A stretch of 64,000 nt of DNA from assembly GCF_023715345.1 (NCBI RefSeq), contig NZ_JAMBNY010000001.1, positions 310,001 to 374,000 of the forward strand, in the 5' to 3' direction. Within the stretch, counting starts at the first letter, position 1. Each line of letters opens with the position of its first letter. The position numbers and the translations under genes were made by a program. The stretch is from Paenibacillus camelliae. GTDB lineage: Bacteria > Bacillota > Bacilli > Paenibacillales > Paenibacillaceae. Below, piece after piece: positions 27,783 to 37,456 of the stretch. The notes under the pieces are model-generated. The model saw only the letters and a list, made by a program, of their open reading frames with translations. It was not told the origin of the DNA and did not search any database.

Positions 27783-28773
27783 AGTCTTCTTCCGCTCCTT
27801 CGTTTACAATCTCATCAATTTGAATCGCTATGCGATCCCTTATCGAGCCTGGACTTCCAATAAATTTCAGCTTTTCTCCTACTTTTATCTTAAGTCCTTC
27901 ATCAACTGGTTTGTTAAGCGTTAATACGTCACCTTGAGCTAAGCCCAAAAACTCCTGAATCGTAATGGTTGCCTCTCCAAGTTCAGCAATGATTGGTAGT
28001 TTAGTCTTCTTCACACGATGCTCAAGGATTTCAACTTCCTCTGGTATGCGCTCCTTCTTTTGTGAAACAAACCAATGATGTACAGACAGTCTTGGCATAA
28101 TTGGTTCTAGTACAACATGCGGAATACAAAGATTAATCATCCCTGTTGTGTCCCCAATTTTTGTACTAAAAGAGATTAGCGCTATCGTTTCATTGGGAGA
28201 CACGATTTGCATAAACTGTGGATTCGTCTCCAATGCTTCAAGCTTCGGTTTAATATCAATGACCGTTTTCCAAGCTTCTTGTAGATTATCAAACGCTCTA
28301 GCAAAAACCTTTTCCATGACAATCGTTTCAATCTCAGTAAGAGCGTTCATCTTCGATGGAGCTGTTCCTGGACCACCAAGCAGGCGATCTAACATGGCGT
28401 AGGCTACGTTAGGATTTACTTCTAGTACCATACGCCCTTCTAAAGGCTCAGCTTCAAAGATATTTAATATCGTCATCTTTGGAATTGATCGTATAAATTC
28501 ATCATAAGGCAATTGCTCTACATCAACGACATTGATTTGTACAAAGGTTCTTAATTGAGCTGAAAAATAAGTAGTTAAATAACGAGCAAAATTTTCATGA
28601 ATTCGAGTCAAGCTGCGGATATGATCCTTAGAAAAGCGTACTGCACGCTTAAAGTCATATACACTAATTTTTCTTGTAGGTTCTTCCTTCTTCAAATCTT
28701 CTGCATCCATCTCACCTGATGATAAAGCGGCAAGTAATGCGTCGATCTCATTCTGAGATAAAACATCAACCAT
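27772..28773 (-). CDS. fliM: Flagellar motor switch protein FliM
   Basis: FliM is the main CheY-P receptor of the C-ring. The N-terminal CheY-binding motif VLSQNEIDALLAALSSG is present, then a CheC-like middle domain and a C-terminal SpoA domain with LAQGDVLTLNKPVDEGLKIKVGEKLKFIG. I chose the ATG after GGAGGTGAGAGAC, giving 333 residues. The longer ATG form has no good Shine-Dalgarno. Confidence 0.95.
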   Translation of the reverse strand: MVDVLSQNEIDALLAALSSGEMDAEDLKKEEPTRKISVYDFKRAVRFSKDHIRSLTRIHENFARYLTTYFSAQLRTFVQINVVDVEQLPYDEFIRSIPKMTILNIFEAEPLEGRMVLEVNPNVAYAMLDRLLGGPGTAPSKMNALTEIETIVMEKVFARAFDNLQEAWKTVIDIKPKLEALETNPQFMQIVSPNETIALISFSTKIGDTTGMINLCIPHVVLEPIMPRLSVHHWFVSQKKERIPEEVEILEHRVKKTKLPIIAELGEATITIQEFLGLAQGDVLTLNKPVDEGLKIKVGEKLKFIGSPGSIRDRIAIQIDEIVNEGAEEDYDE

Positions 28774-28806
28774 GTCTCTCACCTCCTTAGAGGAATTCAT
28801 TAGAAG

Positions 28807-29271
28807 CTAAATTTTTGCAATCATAAAATCTGTAATTTCAACTTTCACTAGTTTACCCTTTGGCAAAATAGGGTTGATTAGATTCAGCAGCTGTGACTCT
28901 AGCTGATCCTCACCTTGAGAGCCATTCAGCTCATCAGCAGTCATATCAGCGAGCACTCTACTGATGATTGGCTTCACTTCTATGTCTAGAATCTTGTCAA
29001 AGCTTTCCTTAGACTTTTTATCATCAAGCTGGAAGGCAAAGTTTATGCTCACTACATATTGTGAATCTTTCAAATTTCTACGGAAATCTGTCAATGTAGA
29101 GGTTACTTCAACTCTTTTTTCTGCGCTGAGAACTTCAACCTCTACTGGTTTGTTGCTTGCGAGTGCTGAGCTCGAATCATCAAACATCGTCTTATACACG
29201 ACGATTCCTACTACAGCTATTAATGTAATTGAAAGTAGAATAGTTATTAACCACGGCAGCATCTTTTTCAT
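28807..29271 (-). CDS. fliL: Flagellar basal-body-associated protein FliL
   Basis: This 154-residue protein has one N-terminal membrane helix (about 6-27) and an extracytoplasmic FliL domain, with FRRNLKDSQYVVSINFAFQLDDKKSKE and a C-terminus reading LPKGKLVKVEITDFMIAKI. FliL supports stator function. It lies between the flbD/swrD gene and fliM, the conserved Bacillus order. Confidence 0.92.
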   Translation of the reverse strand: MKKMLPWLITILLSITLIAVVGIVVYKTMFDDSSSALASNKPVEVEVLSAEKRVEVTSTLTDFRRNLKDSQYVVSINFAFQLDDKKSKESFDKILDIEVKPIISRVLADMTADELNGSQGEDQLESQLLNLINPILPKGKLVKVEITDFMIAKI

Positions 29272-29284
29272 GGCAAAGACTCCT

Positions 29285-29494
29285 TTATTCTTGACTCTTT
29301 TGGGCCGCAGTAATTAGGCCGATTGTTTGAAGAAACTGCTGATTGAGCGCTATAATTTCAGCAGCAGATTCTTTTACTACTATTTTGTTTCCAGTCGTTA
29401 GCGTAATTACCGTATCAGCGGCTTCGTCAACAAACTCAATGAGAAGTGCGTTAATGGTTACTGATCGACCGTTTAAGCGCGTTAGTGTAATCAT
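29285..29494 (-). CDS. swrD: Flagellar FlbD/SwrD family protein
   Basis: The 69-residue cytoplasmic protein begins MITLTRLNGRSVTINALLIEFVDEAADTVITL and has the GNKIVVKESAAEII segment typical of the FlbD family (YlzI). In B. subtilis the counterpart SwrD raises flagellar motor power for swarming. Shine-Dalgarno AGGAGG is good. It lies between the hook gene and fliL as in Bacillus. Confidence 0.9.
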   Translation of the reverse strand: MITLTRLNGRSVTINALLIEFVDEAADTVITLTTGNKIVVKESAAEIIALNQQFLQTIGLITAAQKSQE

Positions 29495-29513
29495 TAGCAG
29501 CCTCCTAGCTTAG

Positions 29514-29535
29514 AGGGGGATCAATGGATCCCCCT
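29514..29535 (-). terminator. Intra-operon hairpin between flgE and swrD
   Basis: GGGGGATC pairs perfectly with GATCCCCC around a 4-base loop, with one more A-T pair outside. The sequence downstream on the minus strand is TCTAAGC, so no U-tract follows. It probably stabilises or processes the mRNA rather than stopping transcription. Confidence 0.45.
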
Positions 29536-29549
29536 TCAACCTACATTAC

Positions 29550-30362
29550 TTATCGCTTAAGATTTACAACCTCTTGTAGAATTTCATCGGAAGTAGTAAT
29601 GATTCTTGAGTTCGCCTGGAATCCACGCTGAGCAACAATCATTTCTGTAAATTCACTTGTTAAGTCAACGTTTGACATTTCAAGCTGACCAGCGATGATG
29701 CCACCTGTACCAAGCTCTGCATCATTAGGAGCTACGATCTCAATCTCGCCATCTGGATTCGCATTGACCGTCATGCGGTACAAGTTCCCTCCTAGCTTTT
29801 CTAGCCCCTCTGGGTTAACGACACGTGCTACACCAATTTGTGCAACTTCAACAGGGCCGTCAGGCGTTACCCCGACAATCATACCGTCCTGTGAGATGCT
29901 AAACGCAGTTACCTCTTCATCTACAATGATAGGTGCACCACCAACATCAAGCACGAATAGTCCATCACCATTTACGAGCTGACGGTTAGCATCAAGTGTA
30001 AAGTTACCTGCGCGGCTAAGCACTTGCTCTGCATCGTCGCCTGCTGACAGCACGAAGAATCCATCACCATTGATTCTCAAATCAGTTGGTCGATTCGTTG
30101 TCATTGCACTACCTGCGGTATGTATCGTATCAATAGATGCAATATTAACACCAAGACCTACTTGCTTCGCATTAACACCGCCGCTTACTCCATCCTCTGG
30201 AGCTGTTACACCACTAACGGTTTGGCTCAAAATATCCGAAAACATTACACGGCCGGATTTAAAACCGATCGTATTAACGTTTGCAATATTGTTACCAATT
30301 ACGTCAAGCTTTGTTTGGAAGCCTCTCATTCCTGAAACTCCAGAATACATCGATCTAAGCAT
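29550..30362 (-). CDS. flgE: Flagellar hook protein FlgE (short; FlgG-like)
   Basis: The 270-residue axial protein begins MLRSMYSGVSGMRGFQTKLDVIGNNIANVNTIGFK, the flagellar rod/hook N-terminal signature. It ends SNVDLTSEFTEMIVAQRGFQANSRIITTSDEILQEVVNLKR. This length and the location after flgD match the B. subtilis hook protein FlgE, which was formerly named FlgG. Automated pipelines may still call it FlgG. Position in the operon next to flgD (hook cap) and fliK (hook length) supports a hook role. Confidence 0.88.
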   Translation of the reverse strand: MLRSMYSGVSGMRGFQTKLDVIGNNIANVNTIGFKSGRVMFSDILSQTVSGVTAPEDGVSGGVNAKQVGLGVNIASIDTIHTAGSAMTTNRPTDLRINGDGFFVLSAGDDAEQVLSRAGNFTLDANRQLVNGDGLFVLDVGGAPIIVDEEVTAFSISQDGMIVGVTPDGPVEVAQIGVARVVNPEGLEKLGGNLYRMTVNANPDGEIEIVAPNDAELGTGGIIAGQLEMSNVDLTSEFTEMIVAQRGFQANSRIITTSDEILQEVVNLKR

Positions 30363-30439
30363 GATTCATCCTCCTAATATTAGGTATTTATTAGCTGCAT
30401 CAGTCGGTCAGCAGCTGTAGGCCCCCTTATCGGTCCAGC

Positions 30440-30826
30440 CTATTTCAAAATAATTGCACTATCAATTTGTGTAAACACATTGCTTTGCAGCTGTCCACCA
30501 TCTAAAGCAGTGACAACTGTTCGAGTAGGAACGTTAACGATCATCGCAATATCACGATAGACGATCAGCGAATCCTTCGCACCCTTTTGTGCCGCTGAAT
30601 CAACCGCTTCACTAATTTGATTCAAGCTTTCCTGCGGAAGGCTAATTCCTCGCTGAGCCATTCTAATCTCCGCATGGTGGCTGAACTTAAGCATCTCACG
30701 ATCTAATGCTTCAGAAAAGCTCGGCTTATCCGTTTTATTAGATTGCACATTGTGATGCCCTTGTTGAAAAGCGCCAGGATTGACCTTCATCGGATAGAGC
30801 TGACCAACTCTAAAGCTCTCATTCAT
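30440..30826 (-). CDS. Flagellar operon protein, TIGR02530 family
   Basis: This 128-residue protein has the family core FSHHAEIRMAQRGISLPQE, then AVDSAAQKGAKDSLIVY, and ends FTQIDSAIILK. The family occurs in flagellar operons of Firmicutes next to flgD. Its exact role is unknown. The N-terminal 40 residues are hydrophilic and poorly conserved in appearance. It is tightly linked to flgD (the ATG abuts the flgD stop), so it is cotranslated with hook-assembly genes. Confidence 0.88.
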   Translation of the reverse strand: MNESFRVGQLYPMKVNPGAFQQGHHNVQSNKTDKPSFSEALDREMLKFSHHAEIRMAQRGISLPQESLNQISEAVDSAAQKGAKDSLIVYRDIAMIVNVPTRTVVTALDGGQLQSNVFTQIDSAIILK

Positions 30827-31332
30827 TACTCCATCACCTCTTCACTAGAGGAGGAGTCTGTTGGCTCGCTTTCTTCTTGATCCGAAGAGTTGTCATTCTC
30901 AATTGGAGTAGATGAGATCTGTCCAATAAAATCCATACCGATTTTCTCTCCGCCAACTTGTACAAAGAGATGACCATCCTGTGAAATAATAGAATCTACC
31001 AATCCGCTTCTCTGAACAATTTCTCCAGCATTATCATACTCATTCCAGGTCACGTGCTTACCTATTAAACTCGAAGCCGTTCCGATATTCAAACGCAGAA
31101 GAGAGATCTCTTCTTTCATATTGATTAATTGTTCTACAGAAGAGAACTGTGCCATCTGAGCGATATACTGTGTATTATCCATCGGAGATAATGGGTCCTG
31201 ATTCTGAAGCTGAGCAACTAATAAACCTAAAAATTGGTCCTTACCAAGTTCATTTGTTTTAGTAGAAGCTTTAACTACATTAGACGTATTATAATGAGGC
31301 CACACAACAGATGATTGTATTGAGCTTGCCAT
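30826..31332 (-). CDS. flgD: Flagellar hook assembly/cap protein FlgD
   Basis: FlgD forms the temporary cap for hook growth. The 168-residue protein carries the conserved segment LGKDQFLGLLVAQLQNQDPLSPMDNTQYIAQMAQFSSVEQL at about 29-69, then a beta-rich middle and an acidic Ser/Glu tail. It is short, as in other Firmicutes (no full C-terminal Ig-like domain). It lies between fliK and the TIGR02530 gene. Confidence 0.94.
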   Translation of the reverse strand: MASSIQSSVVWPHYNTSNVVKASTKTNELGKDQFLGLLVAQLQNQDPLSPMDNTQYIAQMAQFSSVEQLINMKEEISLLRLNIGTASSLIGKHVTWNEYDNAGEIVQRSGLVDSIISQDGHLFVQVGGEKIGMDFIGQISSTPIENDNSSDQEESEPTDSSSSEEVME

Positions 31333-31364
31333 CTTTTCACCTCCATCTTACTTTAATGGATTAG

Positions 31365-32855
31365 TTAAACCGTTTCGTTAACTGCTCGTCCGAAGCCTAA
31401 TTCTTGATTAGCTGCATTGATAAGTAATTCTTCTTCAAAGGCTGCTTCATCAAGCTCTTTTCTAGAGCTGTCATCGTTACCGTTTTGACTATTGGATTGT
31501 TGCTTTTGCTGTTGACTAAGCTGAGATGCAAATTCAGTTTGAGCAACTTCTATTTTTTCTACCGTTATCCCTTGAGCTGCAAGTGAAGCACGAAGCTGAA
31601 GCATTTGATTTTCTAATGCGTCCTTCGCCATCGCTGTTTCTGTTTGGAACATTGCAGTCAGCACGCCATTCTGCATAGAAATTTTAACATCAACATGACC
31701 TAAATGCTCAGGTGTTAGTGATAGTCTCGCTTCCGTCAAGCCATTTAGCTCGGTCACGTTAAATCTTTGCACAATTAAGCCTCTCATCGTATCTGCAAAC
31801 TCATCTGCAAGAACATAAGCACTAGTAACAGAAGGGCCTGTTCGAATGAAATGAGGCAAAAGCTCACGTACATTGTGAGCACGTAGCTGCGCAATCGTAG
31901 CAGAAGGCTGAACAGCCGTATCCTCTTGTACAGCTTGAGTAGCTGAGTTTGAGGCATCATTCGCTTGTGTAGCAGCTTGAGCGTAAGTTGCTTCTACATT
32001 CAATCGCTGTAGATGAGATGCTTGTTCATCTGATGCTGACTTATCTTTCACAGCAAACTCGGAAGCTGACGCAGCTCCACTAGCATTTTGTTGACCTACT
32101 GCTTGATTAAGCTTTAGATCTTGTTGCGACTCTGCAGCTTTATTATTCGTTGCTTGGTCTGTTGTAGCAGACTTGATAATCTGTGCCATATCGTCTGCTA
32201 TCGTATTACTGCTGTCAATCGTTCCCGCGGCTTGCTTGAGCTTAGCATCCTGAAGCAGCTGAGCTACTGTGGCTTGAACGATATGTAATTGTTCAGTTAC
32301 GATATCTTCTACAGTTTGAACACCAGGTAATACCTTAACTTCACCGCTTTGCAATGCATGTTGAAGCATCAAAAGCTGATCCTGAAGCTTAATAACTAGT
32401 TGATTGGATGAACTTTGTTGAGCATCGCTATCTAACTGTTGATCAACACTGAGCATAGGAGCTTGCTTGCTAGCTTCTTGATTGAAGGAGACCACTTGGA
32501 TTAACGCCTCCATTTGCTGAATCAAATCTTCAACAACGGATTGCTGTTCATTATCTAGTCCAAACTGCTCTAGCTCATCTAGCTGATCTAACAAGCCCTC
32601 AAGCAAAGCATTAAGCTGTTCAGCTGACGCTTGCTCCTCATTCAGTGATCCGGCTTTACCAGCCAAAAGCAATGCAGATGATGCAACCATTTGACCTGTT
32701 TCAGCTGTTTGGCCTGCATCTCCTTGCTGTCCTTCGACAAGACTGACTAATTGCTTTTGAAAGGATGTTGCATTTGTTGAGGAAGAATTCGTATTGGTTA
32801 GCTGTGCAACATTTCCCATCACAGTACCAGGATTCAATACATTCATTACGTCCAT
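31365..32855 (-). CDS. fliK: Flagellar hook-length control protein FliK
   Basis: The 496-residue secreted molecular ruler sets hook length and triggers the FlhB switch. The long N-terminal part (about 1-360) is Gln/Ser/Ala-rich and helical. The C-terminal FliK domain reads LTEARLSLTPEHLGHVDVKISMQNGVLTAMF and continues ALENQMLQLRASLAAQGI. A Gln-rich tail follows. It sits between ylxF and flgD as in B. subtilis. A second FliK-like gene lies beside rnhB. Confidence 0.92.
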   Translation of the reverse strand: MDVMNVLNPGTVMGNVAQLTNTNSSSTNATSFQKQLVSLVEGQQGDAGQTAETGQMVASSALLLAGKAGSLNEEQASAEQLNALLEGLLDQLDELEQFGLDNEQQSVVEDLIQQMEALIQVVSFNQEASKQAPMLSVDQQLDSDAQQSSSNQLVIKLQDQLLMLQHALQSGEVKVLPGVQTVEDIVTEQLHIVQATVAQLLQDAKLKQAAGTIDSSNTIADDMAQIIKSATTDQATNNKAAESQQDLKLNQAVGQQNASGAASASEFAVKDKSASDEQASHLQRLNVEATYAQAATQANDASNSATQAVQEDTAVQPSATIAQLRAHNVRELLPHFIRTGPSVTSAYVLADEFADTMRGLIVQRFNVTELNGLTEARLSLTPEHLGHVDVKISMQNGVLTAMFQTETAMAKDALENQMLQLRASLAAQGITVEKIEVAQTEFASQLSQQQKQQSNSQNGNDDSSRKELDEAAFEEELLINAANQELGFGRAVNETV

Positions 32856-32896
32856 TATGTCACCTCCTTTCGAGACTCCCTCGCATTAGTCTTGCA

Positions 32897-33811
32897 TTAG
32901 TCTTGCATCAATCTTGTAACTAGTAATGCAGCTGTCGTTTCATTAATAGCTGTCATTTCTTCTAAGATTGCGGAACGAGCTGTGCTTCCCGTAACCTTCA
33001 ATATACGAAGGACCTTACTGGAGCTTACGTCCATCATTTTCAACAGCATATCTGCTGCAGCCGATGGCTCCATCGCAGAAAATGTTGCTGCTAGGTCTGC
33101 ATCACTAACCTCATTTGTTGAAGATTCCTGTTCATTTTCCGATTGAAGCAGCTGTACTCTAGATTGCAGAGCTGCAATTTCTAGATCTTTAGCTGTTTCA
33201 CTGTCCTTAAGCAGCATCGTAACATCGGCTGCTGTCTTTGGAGTCATTTTCTCCATAATACGCACGCGATCATCTGCTCGCATGTTACCGAAAAGAAGTG
33301 CCATTTCCTCCAATGTCATACTTTGCACAATAGGAGCAGCCTTACTCGGTGTCATTTTTGCAAACATACTCGCCAGCTCTTGAATTCGTGCCGTATACTG
33401 CTCATCAGTAATCGCAGTTGGTTCAGTTACAGGCTCCTCGCTGATTGTCTCACTCTTTTCCTGAAGAGTTGCAATGGTTTGCTCCTGCTCAATCGTTTTC
33501 TGTTGTGCTGCATTCAGCTCGTTTTGCAAAGTCGCCAGCTGAGTTTCTAGTTCAACGATTCGCTCACTATATTTGTCTTTTTTCATTTCATCATCTGAGT
33601 TTACAGCCGTCGTACTAGGCGCCGGCAATACATTACGAACGACTGGAATATCTTGACCGATCTCCAAAGCCTTGTTTCGTATATCTACATCGAGAAAAGT
33701 GACCAATAGTCCGAGCAAAACAATCACAAACAAAATAGGAGTAATAATAAATACAGCTTTTTCTATAAAACTGCTTTCTTGCTTTTCTTCGTCAATGGCT
33801 GCCAAATCCAT
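32897..33811 (-). CDS. ylxF: YlxF/MotE family flagellar protein (MgtE_N domain)
   Basis: The 304-residue protein has one N-terminal membrane helix (about 20-45), a coiled coil (about 78-125), and two MgtE N-terminal-like segments, one containing KMTPSKAAPIVQSMTLEEMALLFGNMRADDRVRIMEKM and a second near the C-terminus. Related MotE proteins act as chaperones or structural partners for the stator and basal body. It lies between fliJ and fliK, as ylxF does in Bacillus. Confidence 0.82.
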   Translation of the reverse strand: MDLAAIDEEKQESSFIEKAVFIITPILFVIVLLGLLVTFLDVDIRNKALEIGQDIPVVRNVLPAPSTTAVNSDDEMKKDKYSERIVELETQLATLQNELNAAQQKTIEQEQTIATLQEKSETISEEPVTEPTAITDEQYTARIQELASMFAKMTPSKAAPIVQSMTLEEMALLFGNMRADDRVRIMEKMTPKTAADVTMLLKDSETAKDLEIAALQSRVQLLQSENEQESSTNEVSDADLAATFSAMEPSAAADMLLKMMDVSSSKVLRILKVTGSTARSAILEEMTAINETTAALLVTRLMQD

Positions 33812-33829
33812 TCACTCCCTTGCACGGTC

Positions 33830-34276
33830 TTATGGGGTAGGTGACATAAAACGGATGGAGGCCATCTCGTCTAATTCATTCTGTTCCTTGATTTGCATGC
33901 TATAGCGAAATTTAGTAAAGGCATTCTCCTTAGCCTTATGCCAAACCTTTTCTTCCCTCATCTTATCTGCCAAATCGTTTCTACGTTGCTCTACTTTACG
34001 CTCTGCACGTTCAATATCTTTCATTTTGCTTTTAATCGTTTGAGCAAAGTATTCAATATATTCGTCAATAGCAAGTACTTCAGCTAAAGGGGTCGCTTCT
34101 TTTACAGATTGCTCAAGCTTTTGTTCCCATTCTCTTTGCTGCTGCTGAAGTGATCGAAGCTGCTCTCTCTCCGAATTAAGCTCACCAATTGCATCAGATA
34201 GAAGCCATTCCGCGTGAGTCTTTTCACTTTCCTTCAAATCAACAATCTTTTGGAAGCTATACTTGAACGCTGCCAT
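33830..34276 (-). CDS. fliJ: Flagellar export protein FliJ
   Basis: FliJ is the coiled-coil stalk of the export ATPase. The 148-residue protein starts MAAFKYSFQKIVDLKESEKTHAEW and is almost entirely helical and charged, with ERAERKVEQRRNDL in the middle. Length and position after fliI are standard. Confidence 0.9.
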   Translation of the reverse strand: MAAFKYSFQKIVDLKESEKTHAEWLLSDAIGELNSEREQLRSLQQQQREWEQKLEQSVKEATPLAEVLAIDEYIEYFAQTIKSKMKDIERAERKVEQRRNDLADKMREEKVWHKAKENAFTKFRYSMQIKEQNELDEMASIRFMSPTP

Positions 34277-34282
34277 TCATTA

Positions 34283-35608
34283 TCAACTCCTAGCAAAATT
34301 CGCAATTAGCTGCTGCTGAACTTCCTCCAGCGTTACCTTTTCATTTGTACGCTGTTTTGTAAACGAGTTAATCAGATCGATATATTGAATCGCCATATCA
34401 ATTTGTTGATTAGATCCTTGCTGATATGCACCGATATTGATTAGATCCTCTGAATCACGATATATGGCAAGTAACCTTTTCAGCTCATTTGCAGCATCCA
34501 GCTGTTCTTCAGTGACGATCTCGTTCATTACACGACTGACAGACGATAGAACATCTATCGCTGGATAATGACCCTTATGTGCTAAAGCCCTGCTTAGTAC
34601 GATATGACCATCTAATATACCTCGAACGGCATCCGCGATTGGCTCATTCATATCATCACCATCAACGAGGACGGTGTAAAAGGCTGTAATTGATCCCTTT
34701 TTTCCTGTACCAGCTCTCTCAAGCAGCTTCGGCAATGCAGCAAACACCGAAGGTGTATAACCTCTTGTCGCTGGAGGCTCTCCAATAGCCAGACCAACCT
34801 CACGCATCGCCATCGCATAACGCGTTACAGAATCCATCATGAGCATGACATTTAATCCGCGGTCTCTAAAGTACTCTGCAATAGAAGTCGCAATCATTGC
34901 ACCCTTCATACGAATTAGCGCTGGCTGATCTGAAGTCGCTACGACTACAACAGATCTAGCAAGACCCTCTGGTCCTAGATCCTTTTCAATAAATTCAAGC
35001 ACCTCACGTCCACGTTCTCCGATCAGTGCGATGACATTAACATCAGCCGTCGTATTTCTAGCGATCATCCCTAGTAGTGTACTTTTCCCTACTCCAGATC
35101 CAGCGAATATACCAACACGTTGGCCTTCACCAACGGTAAGCAATCCATCGATCGCTCGTACACCTGTCCCAAGCGGTTTGGTGACTCGTGGTCTTGCAAG
35201 AGGGTTATTCGGTGTGTTATGGGTTGAATAATTCGGCATTCTGCTTGGGAGAAAGCTGCCATCCAGCGGATTTCCCAGTCCATCAAGCACTTTACCAAGC
35301 AACTCAGAGCCCACTTGAACCGTTAATGGTTTTCCTGTGCCGACAACGTCACAGCCTGGGCTGATGGAATGCAGATCTCCTAGCGGCATTAAAATAACTT
35401 TATTTTCACGAAAGCCTACAACCTCTGCCTTAAGCGGCTTCGAAGATTTTGTAGGATAGATATAACAGAGGTCACCAATACTTGCATCTGGTCCTTGCGA
35501 CTCGACAGTCAACCCAATAACCTGTGTTACTTTCCCATTAATACGTACGGGATCGACATTTTTCAGATGCTCTCGGTATTTGTCGACTTCTAAATTAAGC
35601 TTGGTCAT
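34283..35608 (-). CDS. fliI: Flagellar type III export ATPase FliI
   Basis: This 441-residue F1-beta-like ATPase energises export. The Walker A motif AGSGVGKST lies at 169-177, Walker B in LNVMLMMDSVTRYAMA, and the catalytic Glu in IGERGREV. The family signature GEPPATRGYTPSVFA is present. Its start overlaps the fliH end by 14 bases, matching the fliH-fliI coupling seen in other species. Confidence 0.97.
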   Translation of the reverse strand: MTKLNLEVDKYREHLKNVDPVRINGKVTQVIGLTVESQGPDASIGDLCYIYPTKSSKPLKAEVVGFRENKVILMPLGDLHSISPGCDVVGTGKPLTVQVGSELLGKVLDGLGNPLDGSFLPSRMPNYSTHNTPNNPLARPRVTKPLGTGVRAIDGLLTVGEGQRVGIFAGSGVGKSTLLGMIARNTTADVNVIALIGERGREVLEFIEKDLGPEGLARSVVVVATSDQPALIRMKGAMIATSIAEYFRDRGLNVMLMMDSVTRYAMAMREVGLAIGEPPATRGYTPSVFAALPKLLERAGTGKKGSITAFYTVLVDGDDMNEPIADAVRGILDGHIVLSRALAHKGHYPAIDVLSSVSRVMNEIVTEEQLDAANELKRLLAIYRDSEDLINIGAYQQGSNQQIDMAIQYIDLINSFTKQRTNEKVTLEEVQQQLIANFARS

Positions 35609-36440
35609 TGGCTTGACCTCTTTCCTCTACACTTTGATGAGCAATGTTGAGCAATTCACGCTTAATCTCTGATAATTGTGTATCGATCCGAGCATCAATA
35701 CTACCGAATTTGGAACGAATGACACAGCCATGATCCTTTACGGTTGTATCAGGTATAATCACTAGCTCAGCCTGTGAATCTATCGTTGCATCCAGTTCTT
35801 CACGCGCTCCTTGAATGAACGATAGTGACGATGGTGCAACACATAGAATGATTTCACCTTGCTCTCGTCTACGGGAAAGTGTACGTGTAATAATATCTAG
35901 TACCATGTCAGGCTCTAAGGAAAGCTGTTTATCGATTACTTTTTCTGCGATTGAACAGCTTAATTCAACGATAAACGGCTCTGCTTCTTGAATAATCTGC
36001 TCACGCGTTCGATAGGCTTCCTTAAGAATAGAAGCAGCTTCTGACAAGTTATGCTCCCATTCCTGCTCAACCTTCACATGAGCCTCTTCAAGCCCTTGTT
36101 GATAACCAGCCTCAAAGCCTTCCTTTTTATGCTTTTCTTGCAGCTCAGCATCCTCATTACGTTTCTCTAGCCACCACACATCAATCTGCTGCTCAGTATC
36201 TTGCAGCATCTTTTCACATTCAGCTGCAGCTTCCTTTATGCGTGCCTCAGCAGCTGCCATCGCATCGGCAATAATTTGCTCTTTAAGCGAAATCGTTGCT
36301 TCATCCGGCTGTTCTACCTCGGACACTTCTTCAGCATTCTCAGTAAAATTGGGCTGTTGAGTAACATATTGATTGTTGACGCGCAACTTTTTAAGCTCTT
36401 CAAGCGTCATAACATGTGAGGACTTGATTAGATTAGACAA
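35595..36440 (-). CDS. fliH: Flagellar export ATPase regulator FliH
   Basis: FliH binds FliI and anchors it to the export gate. The 281-residue protein has an acidic N-terminal half with coiled coil (about 55-150) and a C-terminal V-ATPase E-subunit-like domain (LSCSIAEKVIDKQLSLEPDMVLDIITRTL). I chose the TTG start that follows GGAGGAG inside the end of fliG. It gives the N-terminus LSNLIKSSH, close to B. subtilis FliH. The longer ATG form lacks a clear Shine-Dalgarno. Confidence 0.92.
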   Translation of the reverse strand: MSNLIKSSHVMTLEELKKLRVNNQYVTQQPNFTENAEEVSEVEQPDEATISLKEQIIADAMAAAEARIKEAAAECEKMLQDTEQQIDVWWLEKRNEDAELQEKHKKEGFEAGYQQGLEEAHVKVEQEWEHNLSEAASILKEAYRTREQIIQEAEPFIVELSCSIAEKVIDKQLSLEPDMVLDIITRTLSRRREQGEIILCVAPSSLSFIQGAREELDATIDSQAELVIIPDTTVKDHGCVIRSKFGSIDARIDTQLSEIKRELLNIAHQSVEERGQANDQA

Positions 36441-37446
36441 TAATATCATCTCCTCCGCCACGTGCGATGATGATTTCACCAGACTCTTCTAGTCGTCTTA
36501 TAATTGCAACGATTCGAGTCTGAGCTTCTTCTACATCACGCAAGCGTACAGGTCCCATAAATTCCATTTCTTCTTGGAATGTTTCTGACATGCGCTTTGA
36601 CATATTACGGAATATCGCTTCACGAACCTCTTCACTCGACACCTTAAGTGCAAGCTGAAGATCCGCATTTTCAACATCACGTATAATACGTTGAATGGAG
36701 CGGTTATCAATGCTAACAATATCCTCAAAGACAAACATACGCTTCTTGATATCTTCAGCGAGTTCAGGATCTTGAATTTCTAATGCATCTAGAATTGTAC
36801 GCTCTGTACCACGGTCAACACCATTTAGTATTTGTACGATAGAATCGATGCCACCTGCATTGGTGTAATCCTGAGTAACGGTCGATGAAAGCTTTTGCTC
36901 CAGTATGTGCTCAATTTGAGTAATGACCTCTGGAGAAGTACTATCCATGAGCGCAATTCTTTTTGCTACATCAGCCTGCTTATCCTGAGGCAAGGAGGAC
37001 AGTATCGTCGCTGCTTGCTCAGCCTGCAGATATGATAGAACAAGGGCTATCGTTTGTGTGTTTTCATTCTGAATAAAGTTAAGGATCTGTGCAGGATCAG
37101 CCTTACGCGCAAAGTCGAAAGGTCTAACCTGCAACGTCGCAGTAAGTCTAGTCAAAACTTCTTTTGCCTTATCTTCACCAAGTGCTTTATCAAGAATTTC
37201 TTTCGCATAGGCAATACCGCCTTGTGAAATAAACTCTTGAGCCATACATATTTGATGGAACTCTTGTAATATAAAATCACGATCATTGCTGTCGACTTTA
37301 CGTACGTTTGCGATTTCAAGCGTAAGCTGTTCAATCTCATCATCACGTAAATGCTTAAATATTTGTGCGGATACTTCAGGTCCTAGCGTAATCAGTAAGA
37401 TCGCTGCCTTTTGACGTCCTGATAATCCTTGTGCTAGTTTAGACAT
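36433..37446 (-). CDS. fliG: Flagellar motor switch protein FliG
   Basis: FliG couples the C-ring to the stator for torque. The 337-residue protein begins MSKLAQGLSGRQKAAILLITLGPE, contains the EHILEQKLSS linker region, and has the charged C-terminal torque helix (RMFVFEDIVSIDNRSIQRIIRDV). The ATG follows AGAGGTG with about 5 bases gap. The longer form overlaps fliF and is less likely. Confidence 0.96.
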   Translation of the reverse strand: MSKLAQGLSGRQKAAILLITLGPEVSAQIFKHLRDDEIEQLTLEIANVRKVDSNDRDFILQEFHQICMAQEFISQGGIAYAKEILDKALGEDKAKEVLTRLTATLQVRPFDFARKADPAQILNFIQNENTQTIALVLSYLQAEQAATILSSLPQDKQADVAKRIALMDSTSPEVITQIEHILEQKLSSTVTQDYTNAGGIDSIVQILNGVDRGTERTILDALEIQDPELAEDIKKRMFVFEDIVSIDNRSIQRIIRDVENADLQLALKVSSEEVREAIFRNMSKRMSETFQEEMEFMGPVRLRDVEEAQTRIVAIIRRLEESGEIIIARGGGDDIIV

Positions 37447-37456
37447 TACAGCACCT